From a virus: 64,000 nt of DNA. The notes under the pieces were generated by a model. It made no database searches. It saw nothing but the letters and a program-made list of their open reading frames with translations, and was not told the origin of the DNA. Where the stretch lies: positions 1 through 64,000 of the IMG/VR virus record IMGVR_UViG_3300043410_001300; one strand, written 5' to 3'. Below are positions 37,307-47,111 of this stretch, piece by piece. Position numbers and translations under genes: made by a program. Position 1 is the first letter of the stretch, and the number at the start of each line of letters is the position of its first letter.

Positions 37307-39256
37307 ATGTCATACACATTAAATTACGGACCAGGTGGCAACAGCACGATATCAGTACCAGATGGTCAGTCAGGAACAGTTGCTAACTTAACATTCCCTG
37401 GTAGAAACTTTAGTGGCTATGGCAGCCCAGTTGACCAGAACTTCTTGTCGCTAGCCGAGAATTTCGCCAGTGCTAACCTACAAGGTCCTCAGTATCCGAT
37501 AACTGGTCAGTTATGGTATGATATTGCTAATACAAGCTACACTGATTATCAGGGACTAAAAGTAAACGTCAGTACTGGTAACACTGCGGACTGGCGTAAT
37601 CTAGTAACTTTCGATAAGTCGCCTAACATTGCCGCTAACGGCATGGCAACTGGTAGTAATCCTAAAGATATTAGCGGAGTTGGTAAATTAACCGCGACTA
37701 CTGCTAATATCACTACGGTGAATGCTACCACTGCTACTATTACCACGATGAATGCGACTACCGCTAATGTCAGAGCTATTGACTTGAATGGCGGTAACAT
37801 TAGTAATGCTAATGTTGTTACTGCTAATAGAGCTAATATCTCGGCAATGAGTGTCGGTAGCTTAACCAGTAATTCATTGACCTTATCTGATCCAACATCA
37901 AATTGGTTTACCGCTACTAGTACAGGGGTTACGATTAACGTGCCTGTTTGGATTAAAAAACTAGACTTCGAGACTGGCGGAGCTACTACTCCTACTCCAA
38001 TTGTATCACCTAGTCCAATTATTTCTGCTGGCGCTGTTAGTGTAGGGAACGCTCACAATAAGACAGATACGAGAGCATTTGGTTTAGATTTTGCTTATTA
38101 TTCTAATTCAGGTGGCACCACCGATGGAGATCGCAAGGATGCCTTCATGGGGTGGATGGCACCTAATGCCAGTCCTTATGCTAACGAGTTCGTATTTGCT
38201 AGTTCAGTCAACACGGCTAGTATCAGTAGTAACACTTCTTTAGTGACAGATATTGTTCTAGGCAATCTTAACGCAGGTACATACAAAGGTACTGCGGTCA
38301 TTGCTACCACACTTCAAGGCGATTTAGCTAATGGGTTGAGTAAAGTATCTATTCCAGCATCTGGCGGCAACATCAACATACTTCCAGGTAACGTAGCTGT
38401 ACTAACGGCAAACTCAACATCAGTCACCATTACTGGTGGCAATGTAGGGAATGCGACTAACTTAGCCAATGCCCAAGCCTCCAATACAGCACTTATTGTT
38501 AGTGGCGGCACATACGTCAACGGTAACTTAAAAGTAGCGGGAGTAATTTATGGCAACGTAGTTTCTCCAGCTGGATCGACGGCAAGTATGGCAAATGCCA
38601 ATATCTCCGGAACAGCTACTATTACTACCGTTAGCTCGACCACAGTTAACTCAACCGACGTTAACGTTACTGGAACCACAACAACCCCTACTCTAAAAGT
38701 AAGCACTGCTGCAACAGTACAGAGCTTAACATGTAACACATCTATTGGTACCACATCATTATCTGCTACTGCAGGTATCACTGCCACCGGTAACTCAGCA
38801 ATCACTAGTACTAACTTCACTGCTGGTAGTAATACAACAGCTGGCTATTTAACAGGTGCATTTACCTTAACAGCTGGTTCTACCTTAGAAGCAACCTACT
38901 CCGCCGACTTAGCAGAGCGTCATCACGCCGACGCTACGTACCCAACAGGCACAGTCATGACTGTGGGCGGGGTAAACGAAATCACCTCAGCCAATGAAAC
39001 TGATAAAGTACTAGGTGTTGTTAGTGACGGTTGGGCATACTTAATGAACGGCGGGGCTGGTCCACAAGAAACACATCCTGGCGTAGCATATGTGGGAAGA
39101 GTTCCTGTCCGTGTAGTGGGCCCAATAAATAAACACGACGAAGTAAGTCCATTCGCTAACGGAGTTGCTACTAGCAGTAAGTCAAATAGCTTCGGCTGGG
39201 CATTAGAAACTAATAATGAGCCAGGCGAAAAATTAGTACTGTGTATCGTCAAATAA
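37307..39256 (+). CDS. Second long tail-fibre protein, paralogous ends
   Basis: 649 residues. The N-terminal domain has the common fibre pattern LTFPGRNFSGYGSPVDQNFL...GQLWYD. The shaft contains degenerate ten-residue repeats (TANITTVNATTATITTMNAT) matching those of the preceding fibre. The C-terminus ATYSADLAERHHAD...KVLGVVSDGWAYLMN...VAYVGRVPVRVVG is a diverged copy of the same G2-like terminal domain. The two fibres thus share base and tip plans with different shafts, as expected for heteromeric or alternative receptor-binding fibres. Confidence 0.73.
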   Translation: MSYTLNYGPGGNSTISVPDGQSGTVANLTFPGRNFSGYGSPVDQNFLSLAENFASANLQGPQYPITGQLWYDIANTSYTDYQGLKVNVSTGNTADWRNLVTFDKSPNIAANGMATGSNPKDISGVGKLTATTANITTVNATTATITTMNATTANVRAIDLNGGNISNANVVTANRANISAMSVGSLTSNSLTLSDPTSNWFTATSTGVTINVPVWIKKLDFETGGATTPTPIVSPSPIISAGAVSVGNAHNKTDTRAFGLDFAYYSNSGGTTDGDRKDAFMGWMAPNASPYANEFVFASSVNTASISSNTSLVTDIVLGNLNAGTYKGTAVIATTLQGDLANGLSKVSIPASGGNINILPGNVAVLTANSTSVTITGGNVGNATNLANAQASNTALIVSGGTYVNGNLKVAGVIYGNVVSPAGSTASMANANISGTATITTVSSTTVNSTDVNVTGTTTTPTLKVSTAATVQSLTCNTSIGTTSLSATAGITATGNSAITSTNFTAGSNTTAGYLTGAFTLTAGSTLEATYSADLAERHHADATYPTGTVMTVGGVNEITSANETDKVLGVVSDGWAYLMNGGAGPQETHPGVAYVGRVPVRVVGPINKHDEVSPFANGVATSSKSNSFGWALETNNEPGEKLVLCIVK

Positions 39257-39265
39257 GGATCGACA

Positions 39266-40213
39266 ATGACATATTCAGTAGGCGGATTAATCCAGGCAGC
39301 AGACATTAACGGATTCTTCGTTAACAACACAAATCATCTTAATGATATGTGGGGGACTGGCAGTGGTGACAAGGGCTACGGCCAAACTACAACATCTAAT
39401 AAATCAGTAGGTGATACTATTGATCATACTGAGTGGGCATCACTGGTTAATAAAATTATTGCTGCGGCCTCACATCAAGGCACATCTGTTACTTCTAGAA
39501 CTGCTCCAGTAACTAATGATTTGGTAGCTTGGTTGACAGCCGTAGATACTGATCTAGGTACAATAACAACTAATAGATTAAATGCGGCGGCGGCTGGTTC
39601 GACTGGAGCAGCAACAACCAACATTAATAGTGGCGGCACATGGAGTAATAGTTTATCTATGGTTACTTCAATAACTTTTGCCGATCACAATAGCGCCCGC
39701 TACTTTTTTAATTGTGGCGGCCAGATTGGTATCACTGCTAGTCACGCTAGTGGAACTAACATCAACGGCCTGATTAGTAATCTATGTACTGATCTCGGAA
39801 CCATATGGTTAAGTGCTGGCACATGTACTATAGGTGGCGTAAATTATACCGGCACCACAAAGATAGGTGGTGGCAACTCAGCCGGAGCAACTATATCTAC
39901 TGGAACAGGATTCTATCAATTAAGTTCAAGTCCCACTCAATTAATTCAACAAACAGGCGATTATGTATATAATGGTGGCGGATGGCCAGTCACAACAGTA
40001 AACTATACGACAGGAACATTCCTTAGAATTAGTGCTTCTTATAACGGTAGCGGCACTATCACGATTACTGTACTATTCGATGAAGTCCCTAATGGAGCTA
40101 CTGTGGCCGCAGGTACCGTCACTAGCGTTGTTTTACGAACTCCTGAAACCACTAACATAACTAACAGTTGGGGAACTCCTTCTGTTTCTGCTGGCGCAAT
40201 CACAAGAGCATAA
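39266..40213 (+). CDS. Short fibre/virion structural protein, paralogue 1
   Basis: 315 residues. It opens with MTYSVGGLIQAADINGFF and has MWGTGSGDKGYGQTT followed by WASLVNKIIAAASHQG, a pattern common among short fibre proteins of aquatic T4-like phages. The middle has FADHNSARYFFNCGGQI and the end FDEVPNGATVAAGTV, both repeated in the next gene. Sequence beyond the N-terminal helix is beta-rich. It lies nine bases after the second long fibre with an AGGA ahead of the ATG. Likely a receptor-contacting or decorating fibre component. Confidence 0.65.
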   Translation: MTYSVGGLIQAADINGFFVNNTNHLNDMWGTGSGDKGYGQTTTSNKSVGDTIDHTEWASLVNKIIAAASHQGTSVTSRTAPVTNDLVAWLTAVDTDLGTITTNRLNAAAAGSTGAATTNINSGGTWSNSLSMVTSITFADHNSARYFFNCGGQIGITASHASGTNINGLISNLCTDLGTIWLSAGTCTIGGVNYTGTTKIGGGNSAGATISTGTGFYQLSSSPTQLIQQTGDYVYNGGGWPVTTVNYTTGTFLRISASYNGSGTITITVLFDEVPNGATVAAGTVTSVVLRTPETTNITNSWGTPSVSAGAITRA

Positions 40214-40225
40214 TAGGAATAATTC

Positions 40226-41275
40226 ATGACATATTCAGTCAGCGGTAAAATTCAAGCAAGCGATATCAATGGCTTCTTAAACGACAATACCCCAAACTTA
40301 AACAAGATTTGGAGCACTGGCTCTGGCGATTATGGTTATGGTCAGACTGCGGTTGCTGGCGTGGCAGTTAAAGATAAGGTAAGAACTCAGACCTGGACAG
40401 AACTACTATCTGCCATCACTAAGATTGCAAATCATCAAGGCACAACAATAGGTGCGATGACTAACACTGGTGGTCTTAATCCGGGTACTACTAGTCCTAC
40501 TATCCCTGGCGGACAAGCACCAACAACCGGCATCCCCATCAGTTACTTAAACAATTTAAATCTACCAGCTCTTACCAATAATCTAGCATTAATTACCAAT
40601 AATAGAATGAATACTGTTAGACAGGGTAATGATAGTAGTACTACAGTAACTACTACCACTACTTGGTCTAATGTATGTACTGCCACATTTACTATCTCAT
40701 TCGCTAGTCATGCCGCTGCCCGATACTTCTTTAATGCTGGCGGTCAGATTGCCACCCAAGCTAGTCACCCAAACACCACTAACATCAATCGATTAATCAG
40801 TGAAATCTGTAGCGACATGGGTACCTTATGGATGAGTAGTCCATCGTCTGGTACAGTATCCCTAGCCGGCACTAACTTTAGTGGAGTACAAAAAGCTGGC
40901 GGCGCTACTGGAAACGGTAGCACGATCAATACTAACTACGGCTTCTATGCGTGGACATCTACCTCTACTCAAGTACAGCGTCAACTAGGCTCATTCTCCT
41001 ACACTGGTCACTTTAATGGCACTCAATACAACACTTCAACCTTCGGACAAGTCAATGTCGCCTACAATGGCAGTGGTGTAGTAACTGTTACTGTTGTATT
41101 AGATGAAGTTCCTAATGGAGCGGTGGTTAGTGCTGGTACATCAGTGACCTTAAAAATTCGCCCACCTTCTACTACCTACTTCTCTGAGGGAGCATGGGGT
41201 AAAACAATTGTGAGTGGTACCGGACAAACCGCCGGACAAATTGCGGTAAGTGGCACAATCACCCCATCTAACTAA
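40226..41275 (+). CDS. Short fibre/virion structural protein, paralogue 2
   Basis: 349 residues, a tandem paralogue of the preceding protein: MTYSVSGKIQASDINGFLND, GSGDYGYGQT, SHAAARYFFNAGGQI and LDEVPNGAVVSAGT line up with it. A Gly/Pro/Thr-rich insertion (about residues 75-110, GGLNPGTTSPTIPGGQAPTT) separates the N-terminal helix from the beta domain here only. The duplication with diverged surface segments suggests host-range diversification. It ends the structural block. Confidence 0.65.
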   Translation: MTYSVSGKIQASDINGFLNDNTPNLNKIWSTGSGDYGYGQTAVAGVAVKDKVRTQTWTELLSAITKIANHQGTTIGAMTNTGGLNPGTTSPTIPGGQAPTTGIPISYLNNLNLPALTNNLALITNNRMNTVRQGNDSSTTVTTTTTWSNVCTATFTISFASHAAARYFFNAGGQIATQASHPNTTNINRLISEICSDMGTLWMSSPSSGTVSLAGTNFSGVQKAGGATGNGSTINTNYGFYAWTSTSTQVQRQLGSFSYTGHFNGTQYNTSTFGQVNVAYNGSGVVTVTVVLDEVPNGAVVSAGTSVTLKIRPPSTTYFSEGAWGKTIVSGTGQTAGQIAVSGTITPSN

Positions 41276-41299
41276 AAATCTTCTCTCACATATCTGCTT

Positions 41300-41308
41300 C
41301 TAAATATC
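41300..41308 (+). promoter_or_regulatory. Late-promoter motif CTAAATATC before the glycan block
   Basis: TAAATA motif 14 bases before the ATG at 41323. It is the only such motif seen ahead of the overlapping genes to 51185, so it could drive that whole operon late in infection. Confidence 0.5.
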
Positions 41309-41322
41309 ACTAGGAGCATCTC

Positions 41323-41634
41323 ATGTCAACAAAAATTCTAGTAGAGAATGTCAGACACCGATTCAACCACAACGAATCCAAACTCTACCTCAAAGAAAAA
41401 TACACAAACAAACTATCAGTAGTCCACGGTGGTGGATTATGGGCAATCACGCCACAACTAATAGCCTTCCTCCGTGAGCCCACTAATGATACCCAATTTG
41501 AAATCCTGATAGATAGTTATGGTCATCCTATCAAGATCAACAGACAAGAGTTACTTACCCTAGCCGTCAATACATACACTACCGTAATGAATGAGTGGTA
41601 CACAGAACATCAAGCCTTAGGTGCTCAGAGATAA
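41323..41634 (+). CDS. Small conserved phage protein of unknown function
   Basis: 103 residues: KILVENVRHRFNHNESKLYL, then KYTNKLSVVHGGGLWAITPQ and a helical C-terminus ending in NEWYTEHQALGAQR. The sequence style matches small proteins that follow fibre genes in aquatic T4-like phages. A fibre-assembly chaperone is possible from position, but nothing in the sequence proves it. AGGAG precedes the ATG; its stop overlaps the next start (TAATG). Confidence 0.5.
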   Translation: MSTKILVENVRHRFNHNESKLYLKEKYTNKLSVVHGGGLWAITPQLIAFLREPTNDTQFEILIDSYGHPIKINRQELLTLAVNTYTTVMNEWYTEHQALGAQR

Positions 41635-42425
41635 TGTCTAGAGGAATAGTAGTATTCGCCCATAATAATCGCCATGATTATTACAGAATGGCTGTCACTG
41701 TAGCCAAACGAGCGGAGCGTTATCTAGGACTACCCACAACAATCATTACTGATCAAAATACACTAGATACAACAGGCTCCGAATCTTACAACTTTGACCA
41801 TACTATCGTGATTGAACCAGATAGAAATAACTTCCTTAAGAAAGCTACCTGGATTAATAAGGGCAGATATCAGGTCTATGACTTAACACCATACGATGAC
41901 ACCTTAATCCTGGATACAGATTACATGATTAATAGTAGTGCTCTACTAAAAACATTCGATTTACCAACTGACTTCTGTTGTTACGCAGATTCCAAGTATC
42001 TGTTTGAAGATACACCCAATGAACTGTTATCTCCTAACTCTCTTAGTACCTACTGGGCAACAGTGATGAGATTTACAAAGACCACTCGTACCCGCGAACT
42101 GTTCGATATGATCCACACTATTCAGGATAATTATGAGCACTATGCGGAGTTACACGGCTTCCTACCATATACCTACAGAAACGATTATGCCCTAACTATT
42201 GCTCTCCGCACCATCAATGGACACATAGAGCAGGCGTCAGATCGCATTCCAGGCCAACTTACCCATATCTCGAATGTATGCGAAGTTATTCGCCTAGATG
42301 ATAATACATATGAGGCTCACTATGAACACTACATTAGAGGCAGAAAGAAAAAGAGTAGAGTAGTACTCCATGACTTTGACTTCCATATGCTTAATAAGGA
42401 AAACTACATAGGACTAACATTATGA
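41634..42425 (+). CDS. GT-A-like glycosyltransferase, tail-region paralogue 1
   Basis: 263 residues from the ATG at 41634, which overlaps the previous stop; a further upstream in-frame start (41595) would lie inside the preceding gene. It begins RGIVVFAHNNRHDYYRMAV, a nucleotide-sugar-binding style strand. YDLTPYDDTLILDTDYMIN contains a DxD motif (D94, D96) as in GT-A glycosyltransferases. The end FRNDYAL-type segment (YRNDYALTIALRTINGH) is shared with homologues I know from cyanophages. Likely transfers a sugar; acceptor unknown. Its position directly after fibre genes favours fibre or virion glycosylation. Confidence 0.6.
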   Translation: MSRGIVVFAHNNRHDYYRMAVTVAKRAERYLGLPTTIITDQNTLDTTGSESYNFDHTIVIEPDRNNFLKKATWINKGRYQVYDLTPYDDTLILDTDYMINSSALLKTFDLPTDFCCYADSKYLFEDTPNELLSPNSLSTYWATVMRFTKTTRTRELFDMIHTIQDNYEHYAELHGFLPYTYRNDYALTIALRTINGHIEQASDRIPGQLTHISNVCEVIRLDDNTYEAHYEHYIRGRKKKSRVVLHDFDFHMLNKENYIGLTL

Positions 42426-43210
42426 CACGCGGATTCGTTATTATGGCAGTTAATACCGCCACCACTGATTATGTCCTATTAGCCACTGTACTCCGTGATA
42501 GTATCTATCGTGTAATGCCCACCGCTAGGGTATCTATCATCACTGACCAGACTGTCACGGATCCGCTATGGGATAATATTATCCACATCACTAGTACAGA
42601 CAGTAGTGACTGGAAACTGGCCAATGATTGGCAGGTTTACGACCTATCTCCATATGATAGAACCATTAAGCTAGAAGCTGATATGTACATCCCACGCTCC
42701 ATAGAATACTGGTGGGATATCTTAGAGGATCGTGACTTAAACATAGCTACCACTATTAGAAACTTCCGTGGCGAGGTCTCCGAAGAACTATTCTATCGTC
42801 GTACATTTACGGAGTCCAATCTACCACAAACCTACAATGCTATTACTTACTTTAAGAAATCACCGCTAGCCAAAGAGTTCTACGAGTATGTCAGAGATAT
42901 CTTCGAGAACTGGATAGAGTACTCACATCTACTGAAATATTCGACAGAAGATCGTGCTACTACTGATGTAGTGTATGCTATAGCAGCCACCGCCATTGGA
43001 GTAGAACATTGTACACTACCCACATTCCAAGAATTCTCCATGGTCCACATGAAGCGTATGATAAATGGTATCTCATCCGAAGTGTGGCACGATGAGCTAG
43101 TGTATGAGTTGCATCCACACACCATGAGGATTAACACCTATCCCCAATTGTACCCCCTACACTATCATAACAAATCGTTCGCATACATCATTCAGGAGGA
43201 GATCCAATGA
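42422..43210 (+). CDS. GT-A-like glycosyltransferase, tail-region paralogue 2
   Basis: 262 residues, paralogous to the preceding gene: RGFVIMAVNTATTDYVLLA, then ITDQ, then QVYDLSPYDRTIKLEADMYI. The DxD position is ExD (E85, D87), which may still bind metal or may mark altered activity. The rest aligns in outline, with a TFTESNLPQTYNAITYFKKS segment and a long helical end. Overlaps its neighbour by four bases (ATGA), so the pair is translationally coupled. Confidence 0.58.
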   Translation: MTRGFVIMAVNTATTDYVLLATVLRDSIYRVMPTARVSIITDQTVTDPLWDNIIHITSTDSSDWKLANDWQVYDLSPYDRTIKLEADMYIPRSIEYWWDILEDRDLNIATTIRNFRGEVSEELFYRRTFTESNLPQTYNAITYFKKSPLAKEFYEYVRDIFENWIEYSHLLKYSTEDRATTDVVYAIAATAIGVEHCTLPTFQEFSMVHMKRMINGISSEVWHDELVYELHPHTMRINTYPQLYPLHYHNKSFAYIIQEEIQ

Positions 43211-43602
43211 ATCAGGACTTAACCTCATTAACACCCCTACAACAGCAAGAGTTTATAAACTTAATGCTAGCCAACATACCACCGCCACCACCACCACTAG
43301 AGTACAGAGTGTACTATGATGAACACGGAAAGATACTTACATACACTACAGAAGACCTACCGGGTGACTACTTAGTAATTACCAGAGATGAGTACAATAT
43401 CGCCAGACATGATGCCATTGTGCTAGATGGGGTCCTAATCTACACTCACCTTAAACGCCATGTATTTAAATTAGAACCAGACAGAAATAATACCTCCTCA
43501 CGGCGTACTAGTAAATATGACATTAGTATTCTAGCTGATCCCGATGACAGCGAAGATGAATGCCGTTATTACAGAGTACAAGCCAATGAAATCACAAGAT
43601 GA
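43207..43602 (+). CDS. Proline-rich phage protein of unknown function
   Basis: 131 residues. After an N-terminal helix comes a run of six prolines (IPPPPPPLEYRVYYDEHGK), then LTYTTEDLPGDYLVITRDEY and RHDAIVLDGVLIY, a small beta domain. The C-terminus is basic then acidic (SSRRTSKYD...DPDDSEDE). Similar proteins occur among the fibre/glycosyltransferase genes of cyanophages without known role. A strong AGGAGGAG precedes the ATG. The gene overlaps both neighbours. Confidence 0.5.
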   Translation: MNQDLTSLTPLQQQEFINLMLANIPPPPPPLEYRVYYDEHGKILTYTTEDLPGDYLVITRDEYNIARHDAIVLDGVLIYTHLKRHVFKLEPDRNNTSSRRTSKYDISILADPDDSEDECRYYRVQANEITR

Positions 43603-44497
43603 AGTCTTAGAAGTCTTAGATATTGATCAGTTAGACCTGATCTATCTATCCTACGATGAGCCACAGAAGGAAGACTTCTGGTTAGCAATCCAAAACATGG
43701 TACCATGGGCCAAGCGGGTAGATGGTGTTCGAGGTAGTGACGCTGCTCATAAAGCGGCTGCCGCAGCTAGTGATACTGAGAGATTTATTCTAGTAGATGG
43801 TGATAATATGCTAGATGAAACATTCTTAGACCAATCATTAACTATTACCCACGAGAATAAAGATGCTCAATTCCGTTGGCGAGCCAGAAATTACATCAAC
43901 GGATTGTATTATGGCAATGGTGGATTATCTAGTTGGACCAAGACCTTTGTCAATAACATGCGTACTCATGAAGCTAGCGATGGTAACCATAAAACCAACA
44001 TCGAGTTTTGTTTTGACCCACTGTACTGGCCTATGCACAATTGCTACTCTACTACCTACCCTAACTACACGCCCAAGCAAGCATGGCGAGCAGGGTTCCG
44101 TGAAGGAGTTAAGATGTGTAATCGTGATGGCCTAATGCCCACCAACCTACAATCGTTCACTCACCACGTATGGCCTAATAACCTACGCAATCTACACATA
44201 TGGCAAACAGTAGGCCGCGATGTAGAGAATGGCTTCTGGGCAATTCTTGGCGCTCGCTTAGGCACACACTATCTAATGTTACGAGACTGGGATTATACCT
44301 CAGTCCAAGACTTCGATGAACTAGATAGGCTATGGGCACTGCATCAACACGATGACGAACTAGTAGCCCGACAAGTAGCTGCCGACCTTAACCGAGCACT
44401 TAATCTCAATATTGTGGAGCTAGACAGTATAGGCAGCAGGTTCTACAAAGACTATGGAACAAAGTGGACAAACACTGATATTATGGACAGAGAATGA
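43586..44497 (+). CDS. GT-A-like glycosyltransferase with DGDN motif
   Basis: 303 residues from the ATG at 43586, 17 bases inside the previous gene. It reads LDLIYLSYDEPQKEDFW...VPWAKRVDGVRGSDAAHKAA...RFILVDGDNMLD, with D71 and D73 forming the metal-binding DxD. This is the family I know from T4-like phages, with the phrase 'SYDEP' and the DGDN. The same family recurs at 56046 and 60575. A W-rich middle (FDPLYWPMHNCYSTTYPNYT) probably forms the acceptor site. The stop overlaps the radical SAM start. Confidence 0.6.
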   Translation: MKSQDEVLEVLDIDQLDLIYLSYDEPQKEDFWLAIQNMVPWAKRVDGVRGSDAAHKAAAAASDTERFILVDGDNMLDETFLDQSLTITHENKDAQFRWRARNYINGLYYGNGGLSSWTKTFVNNMRTHEASDGNHKTNIEFCFDPLYWPMHNCYSTTYPNYTPKQAWRAGFREGVKMCNRDGLMPTNLQSFTHHVWPNNLRNLHIWQTVGRDVENGFWAILGARLGTHYLMLRDWDYTSVQDFDELDRLWALHQHDDELVARQVAADLNRALNLNIVELDSIGSRFYKDYGTKWTNTDIMDRE

Positions 44498-45858
44498 AAT
44501 CATTAGATCAAGTCGCCCAACAAGTTAACCAGGTTAGCCCATCATTCTGCGCTGCTAAATGGAAGCAAGTAACTATTCATCTCCAGAATGGTCATACTCA
44601 TTCGTGCCATCACCCTGATACCCACTTAGTGCCACTCTCTGAGATTAAGATGAACCCAGGAGCTCTGCATAATACTCAGCACAAAAAAGAACTCCGTAAG
44701 CAGATGTTAGAGGGTGTTCGTCCATCTGAATGTGATTACTGCTGGCGCGTAGAAGACAGTGGCACTAATCAGCACTCCGACCGTATTCGTAAGAGTGCTA
44801 CTCAATGGGCACTACCATATATCCAAGATATCGTCTCCAAGCCATGGGACGATAATGTAGACCCATCGTATGTAGAAGTATCCTTCTCAAGTGTATGTAA
44901 CTTTAAATGCAGCTACTGTGCTCCACACATCTCATCTAAGTGGATGGAGGAGATTGAGCAATATGGTGAGTATCCAACGTCATCTAAGTTCAATGGGCTC
45001 CAATGGATTAAAGAAGTTGGCAAGATGCCTCGACCTAATCGTGAAGATAATCCGTATGTAGAGGCATTCTGGAAGTGGTGGCCAACAATGTATACCAGTT
45101 TACAACAGTTCAGAATTACTGGTGGTGAGCCACTCTTAGCTAAAGATACATTTAAGGTACTAGACTATATTATCGCTAATCCTAACCCTAATCTAGAAGT
45201 CAGTATCAATAGTAATCTATGCGTTCCGCCTGAACTATTTGATCGCTTTGTGGATAAATTAAAGAATATTACTGAGAATAGATTACTTAAAAAGATACAG
45301 GTCTTCACGTCCTGTGAAGCATGGGGTTCAGGAGCAGAATACATCAGACATGGCATGGATTACCAACAATGGTTAGCTAATGTCAATCGTCTATTCCTTG
45401 AGGTGCCCAACATCTATGTAACTGTTATGAGTACTTACAATCTGCTCAGTCTACCTAGTTACACCAGATTCCTAGAAGATATCTTAGCTATCAAGCAAGC
45501 TAACAATAGAACCCATCGTAGTGGTAATATGTGGTTAGATATCCCATACTTACGATACCCTACCCATCAAGCAGTGTTTATTGCGGATCCGACAATGTTA
45601 CATTACATAGAAGAGAGTATCCAATTCATGGAGAATAACTCTAATCATCATGGCGAACGAGGCTTCCACCCTGCCGAGATAGATGGCCTAAAGCGCACCA
45701 GAGATGTACTCCTACAATGTAGGGAGGATGAGTACACCACTGTTAATCGACGTGACTTTATCATCTTTGTGGATGAGCATGACCGCCGCCGCGGTACTAG
45801 CTTCTTAGCTACATTCCCCGAGTTCGAGCATACATACCGGCTATGGTCCCAGCTATAA
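44494..45858 (+). CDS. Radical SAM protein (twitch/SPASM-like), copy 1
   Basis: 454 residues. The radical SAM cluster motif is CNFKCSYC (C135, C139, C142), followed by RITGGEPLLA (GGEP at 210-213) for SAM binding. Ahead of it, MLEGVRPSECDYCWRVED (C80, C83) is a conserved Cys pair shared with the second copy (57665-58984). It may ligate an auxiliary cluster. The type fits the twitch-domain radical SAM proteins found in aquatic phages; the substrate is unknown. It sits after a sugar transferase and before a phosphodiesterase. Confidence 0.78.
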   Translation: MKSLDQVAQQVNQVSPSFCAAKWKQVTIHLQNGHTHSCHHPDTHLVPLSEIKMNPGALHNTQHKKELRKQMLEGVRPSECDYCWRVEDSGTNQHSDRIRKSATQWALPYIQDIVSKPWDDNVDPSYVEVSFSSVCNFKCSYCAPHISSKWMEEIEQYGEYPTSSKFNGLQWIKEVGKMPRPNREDNPYVEAFWKWWPTMYTSLQQFRITGGEPLLAKDTFKVLDYIIANPNPNLEVSINSNLCVPPELFDRFVDKLKNITENRLLKKIQVFTSCEAWGSGAEYIRHGMDYQQWLANVNRLFLEVPNIYVTVMSTYNLLSLPSYTRFLEDILAIKQANNRTHRSGNMWLDIPYLRYPTHQAVFIADPTMLHYIEESIQFMENNSNHHGERGFHPAEIDGLKRTRDVLLQCREDEYTTVNRRDFIIFVDEHDRRRGTSFLATFPEFEHTYRLWSQL

Positions 45859-45946
45859 TAGTCAAGGTCCTCCTCTCCACTATTATTATATCTCCATAGC
45901 CCGCCAGGGCTCCTCCTCCACCGTACTCTAACACTACTAACCTAAT
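45859..45946. other. Pyrimidine-rich 88-base gap in the glycan block
   Basis: The only sizeable gap between 41323 and 51185. It is rich in CCTCCT tracts, the complement of a Shine-Dalgarno, and includes a small hairpin AGCCC-GCCA-GGGCT. No T tract and no TAAATA motif. Confidence 0.3.
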
Positions 45947-46420
45947 ATGAAACTAATATCCCATCGTGGCAACTTAACAGGCCCCCAACCACATCTAGAA
46001 AATACCCAAGAACAAATTCTCTACGCTATCTCACAAGGATTCGATGTAGAGATAGACGTATGGTATATCGATGGTAGCTTATTCTTAGGCCATGATGGCC
46101 CCGAACACCCTATCGCACCAGAATTCCTCGAACGAGATGAACTATGGTGTCATGCTAAAAATTTAGGAGCACTCCAATACCTCTTAAATAATAACATACA
46201 TTGTTTCTGGCATGAAGGTGACCAGCGTACACTTACTAGCCGTGGCTATATATGGACCTATCCTGGTAAAGACACTGTGGCTGAAAGTGTCATAGTAGAA
46301 TTAACTTCTACACTACCAACTATCACAGAACAAATAACAGGAGTATGTGGAGATTATGTCGCAAACTGGCGAAAAGAAGATAGCGTTATGCTTCTCGGGG
46401 CAACCAAGAACATGGCGTAA
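45947..46420 (+). CDS. GDPD-like phosphodiesterase, short form
   Basis: 157 residues. The glycerophosphodiester phosphodiesterase/PI-PLC-like active-site pattern is visible: SHRGN (H6, R7), ENT (E18, N19), VEID (E35, D37) and LGHD (H49). Full GDPDs are about 240 residues; this short version matches a phage/bacterial subfamily near sugar genes. It would hydrolyse a phosphodiester in a glycan or lipid. The last 65 bases overlap the next gene in another frame; both frames look coding there. Confidence 0.6.
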   Translation: MKLISHRGNLTGPQPHLENTQEQILYAISQGFDVEIDVWYIDGSLFLGHDGPEHPIAPEFLERDELWCHAKNLGALQYLLNNNIHCFWHEGDQRTLTSRGYIWTYPGKDTVAESVIVELTSTLPTITEQITGVCGDYVANWRKEDSVMLLGATKNMA

Positions 46421-47111
46421 GTGTGCTCAATCATGGCGTGATAACTTACTTCGTGCTAATACAGATGTATTCTGTCACCTATGGACGGCTAATACTCTAC
46501 CCAACGCTATTGCTGGTGGTCAACCTAATATTGAGCCTATACTCCAGTGGGAGATAGATGAGTTATTTGACCTCCTGCGTCCAGTGGATTATATCATTGA
46601 AGAGCCACGTGAATTCACCCCAATGAACCCTGGTCAAGCCTTAACTAATAGTAACTACTTATCCCAGTTCTATGGCGTCCATCGTGCCGCTACCCTTAAA
46701 AAGGAGTGGGAGATTAAGCATGAGTTCAGATACGGTGGTGCTGTTAGAATGCGCTATGATACCTTCCTTGGCGCGGAGACGCATTCTAAGTTTAAAGTAG
46801 ACTACGACAGTATGATGAATGGTATACATATGGGCTGGGATCACGAGACGAAACAGGCCAGAATAGGCGACATTATGTGGCACAGTGATAGTCGTACATA
46901 CGATATCATAGCAGACTTCTGGTTAAACAGTGGTACTATTAGTGGTAGTAGATTTGGTGGTGATGTGCCGCCTGAGCGTATATTCTTCCACTACTTAAAG
47001 AAGAATGGTGTTAAGATTACGCCGCATCACTGGAAGGCGCAACTAATGAGATATGATAGTGAGCGTAGCTTTAGCAAAGTGGAGGATCCCCATGGATTTG
47101 AAACGTGGTAA
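46356..47111 (+). CDS. Glycosyltransferase-like protein, SGQPRTW family copy 1
   Basis: 251 residues from the ATG at 46356, with GGAG just upstream (GTG at 46347 is the alternative). It begins KIALCFSGQPRTWRKCAQSW and continues NTDVFCHLWTAN, then VRMRYDTFLG. This pattern is found in putative glycosyltransferases of capsule and phage clusters: an N-terminal nucleotide-binding strand, then an R-x-D motif. The same architecture follows in the next gene (KVAICLSGLVRTG, DLFYHTWTTD, IKARFDLVY). Sugar and acceptor unknown. Confidence 0.5.
   Translation: MSQTGEKKIALCFSGQPRTWRKCAQSWRDNLLRANTDVFCHLWTANTLPNAIAGGQPNIEPILQWEIDELFDLLRPVDYIIEEPREFTPMNPGQALTNSNYLSQFYGVHRAATLKKEWEIKHEFRYGGAVRMRYDTFLGAETHSKFKVDYDSMMNGIHMGWDHETKQARIGDIMWHSDSRTYDIIADFWLNSGTISGSRFGGDVPPERIFFHYLKKNGVKITPHHWKAQLMRYDSERSFSKVEDPHGFETW

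Noticed and set aside
37690-37770. CRISPR-like or regulatory repeat in the second fibre
   Set aside because: The repetition is protein-driven (TxNITTVNAT units), degenerate at DNA level and in frame.
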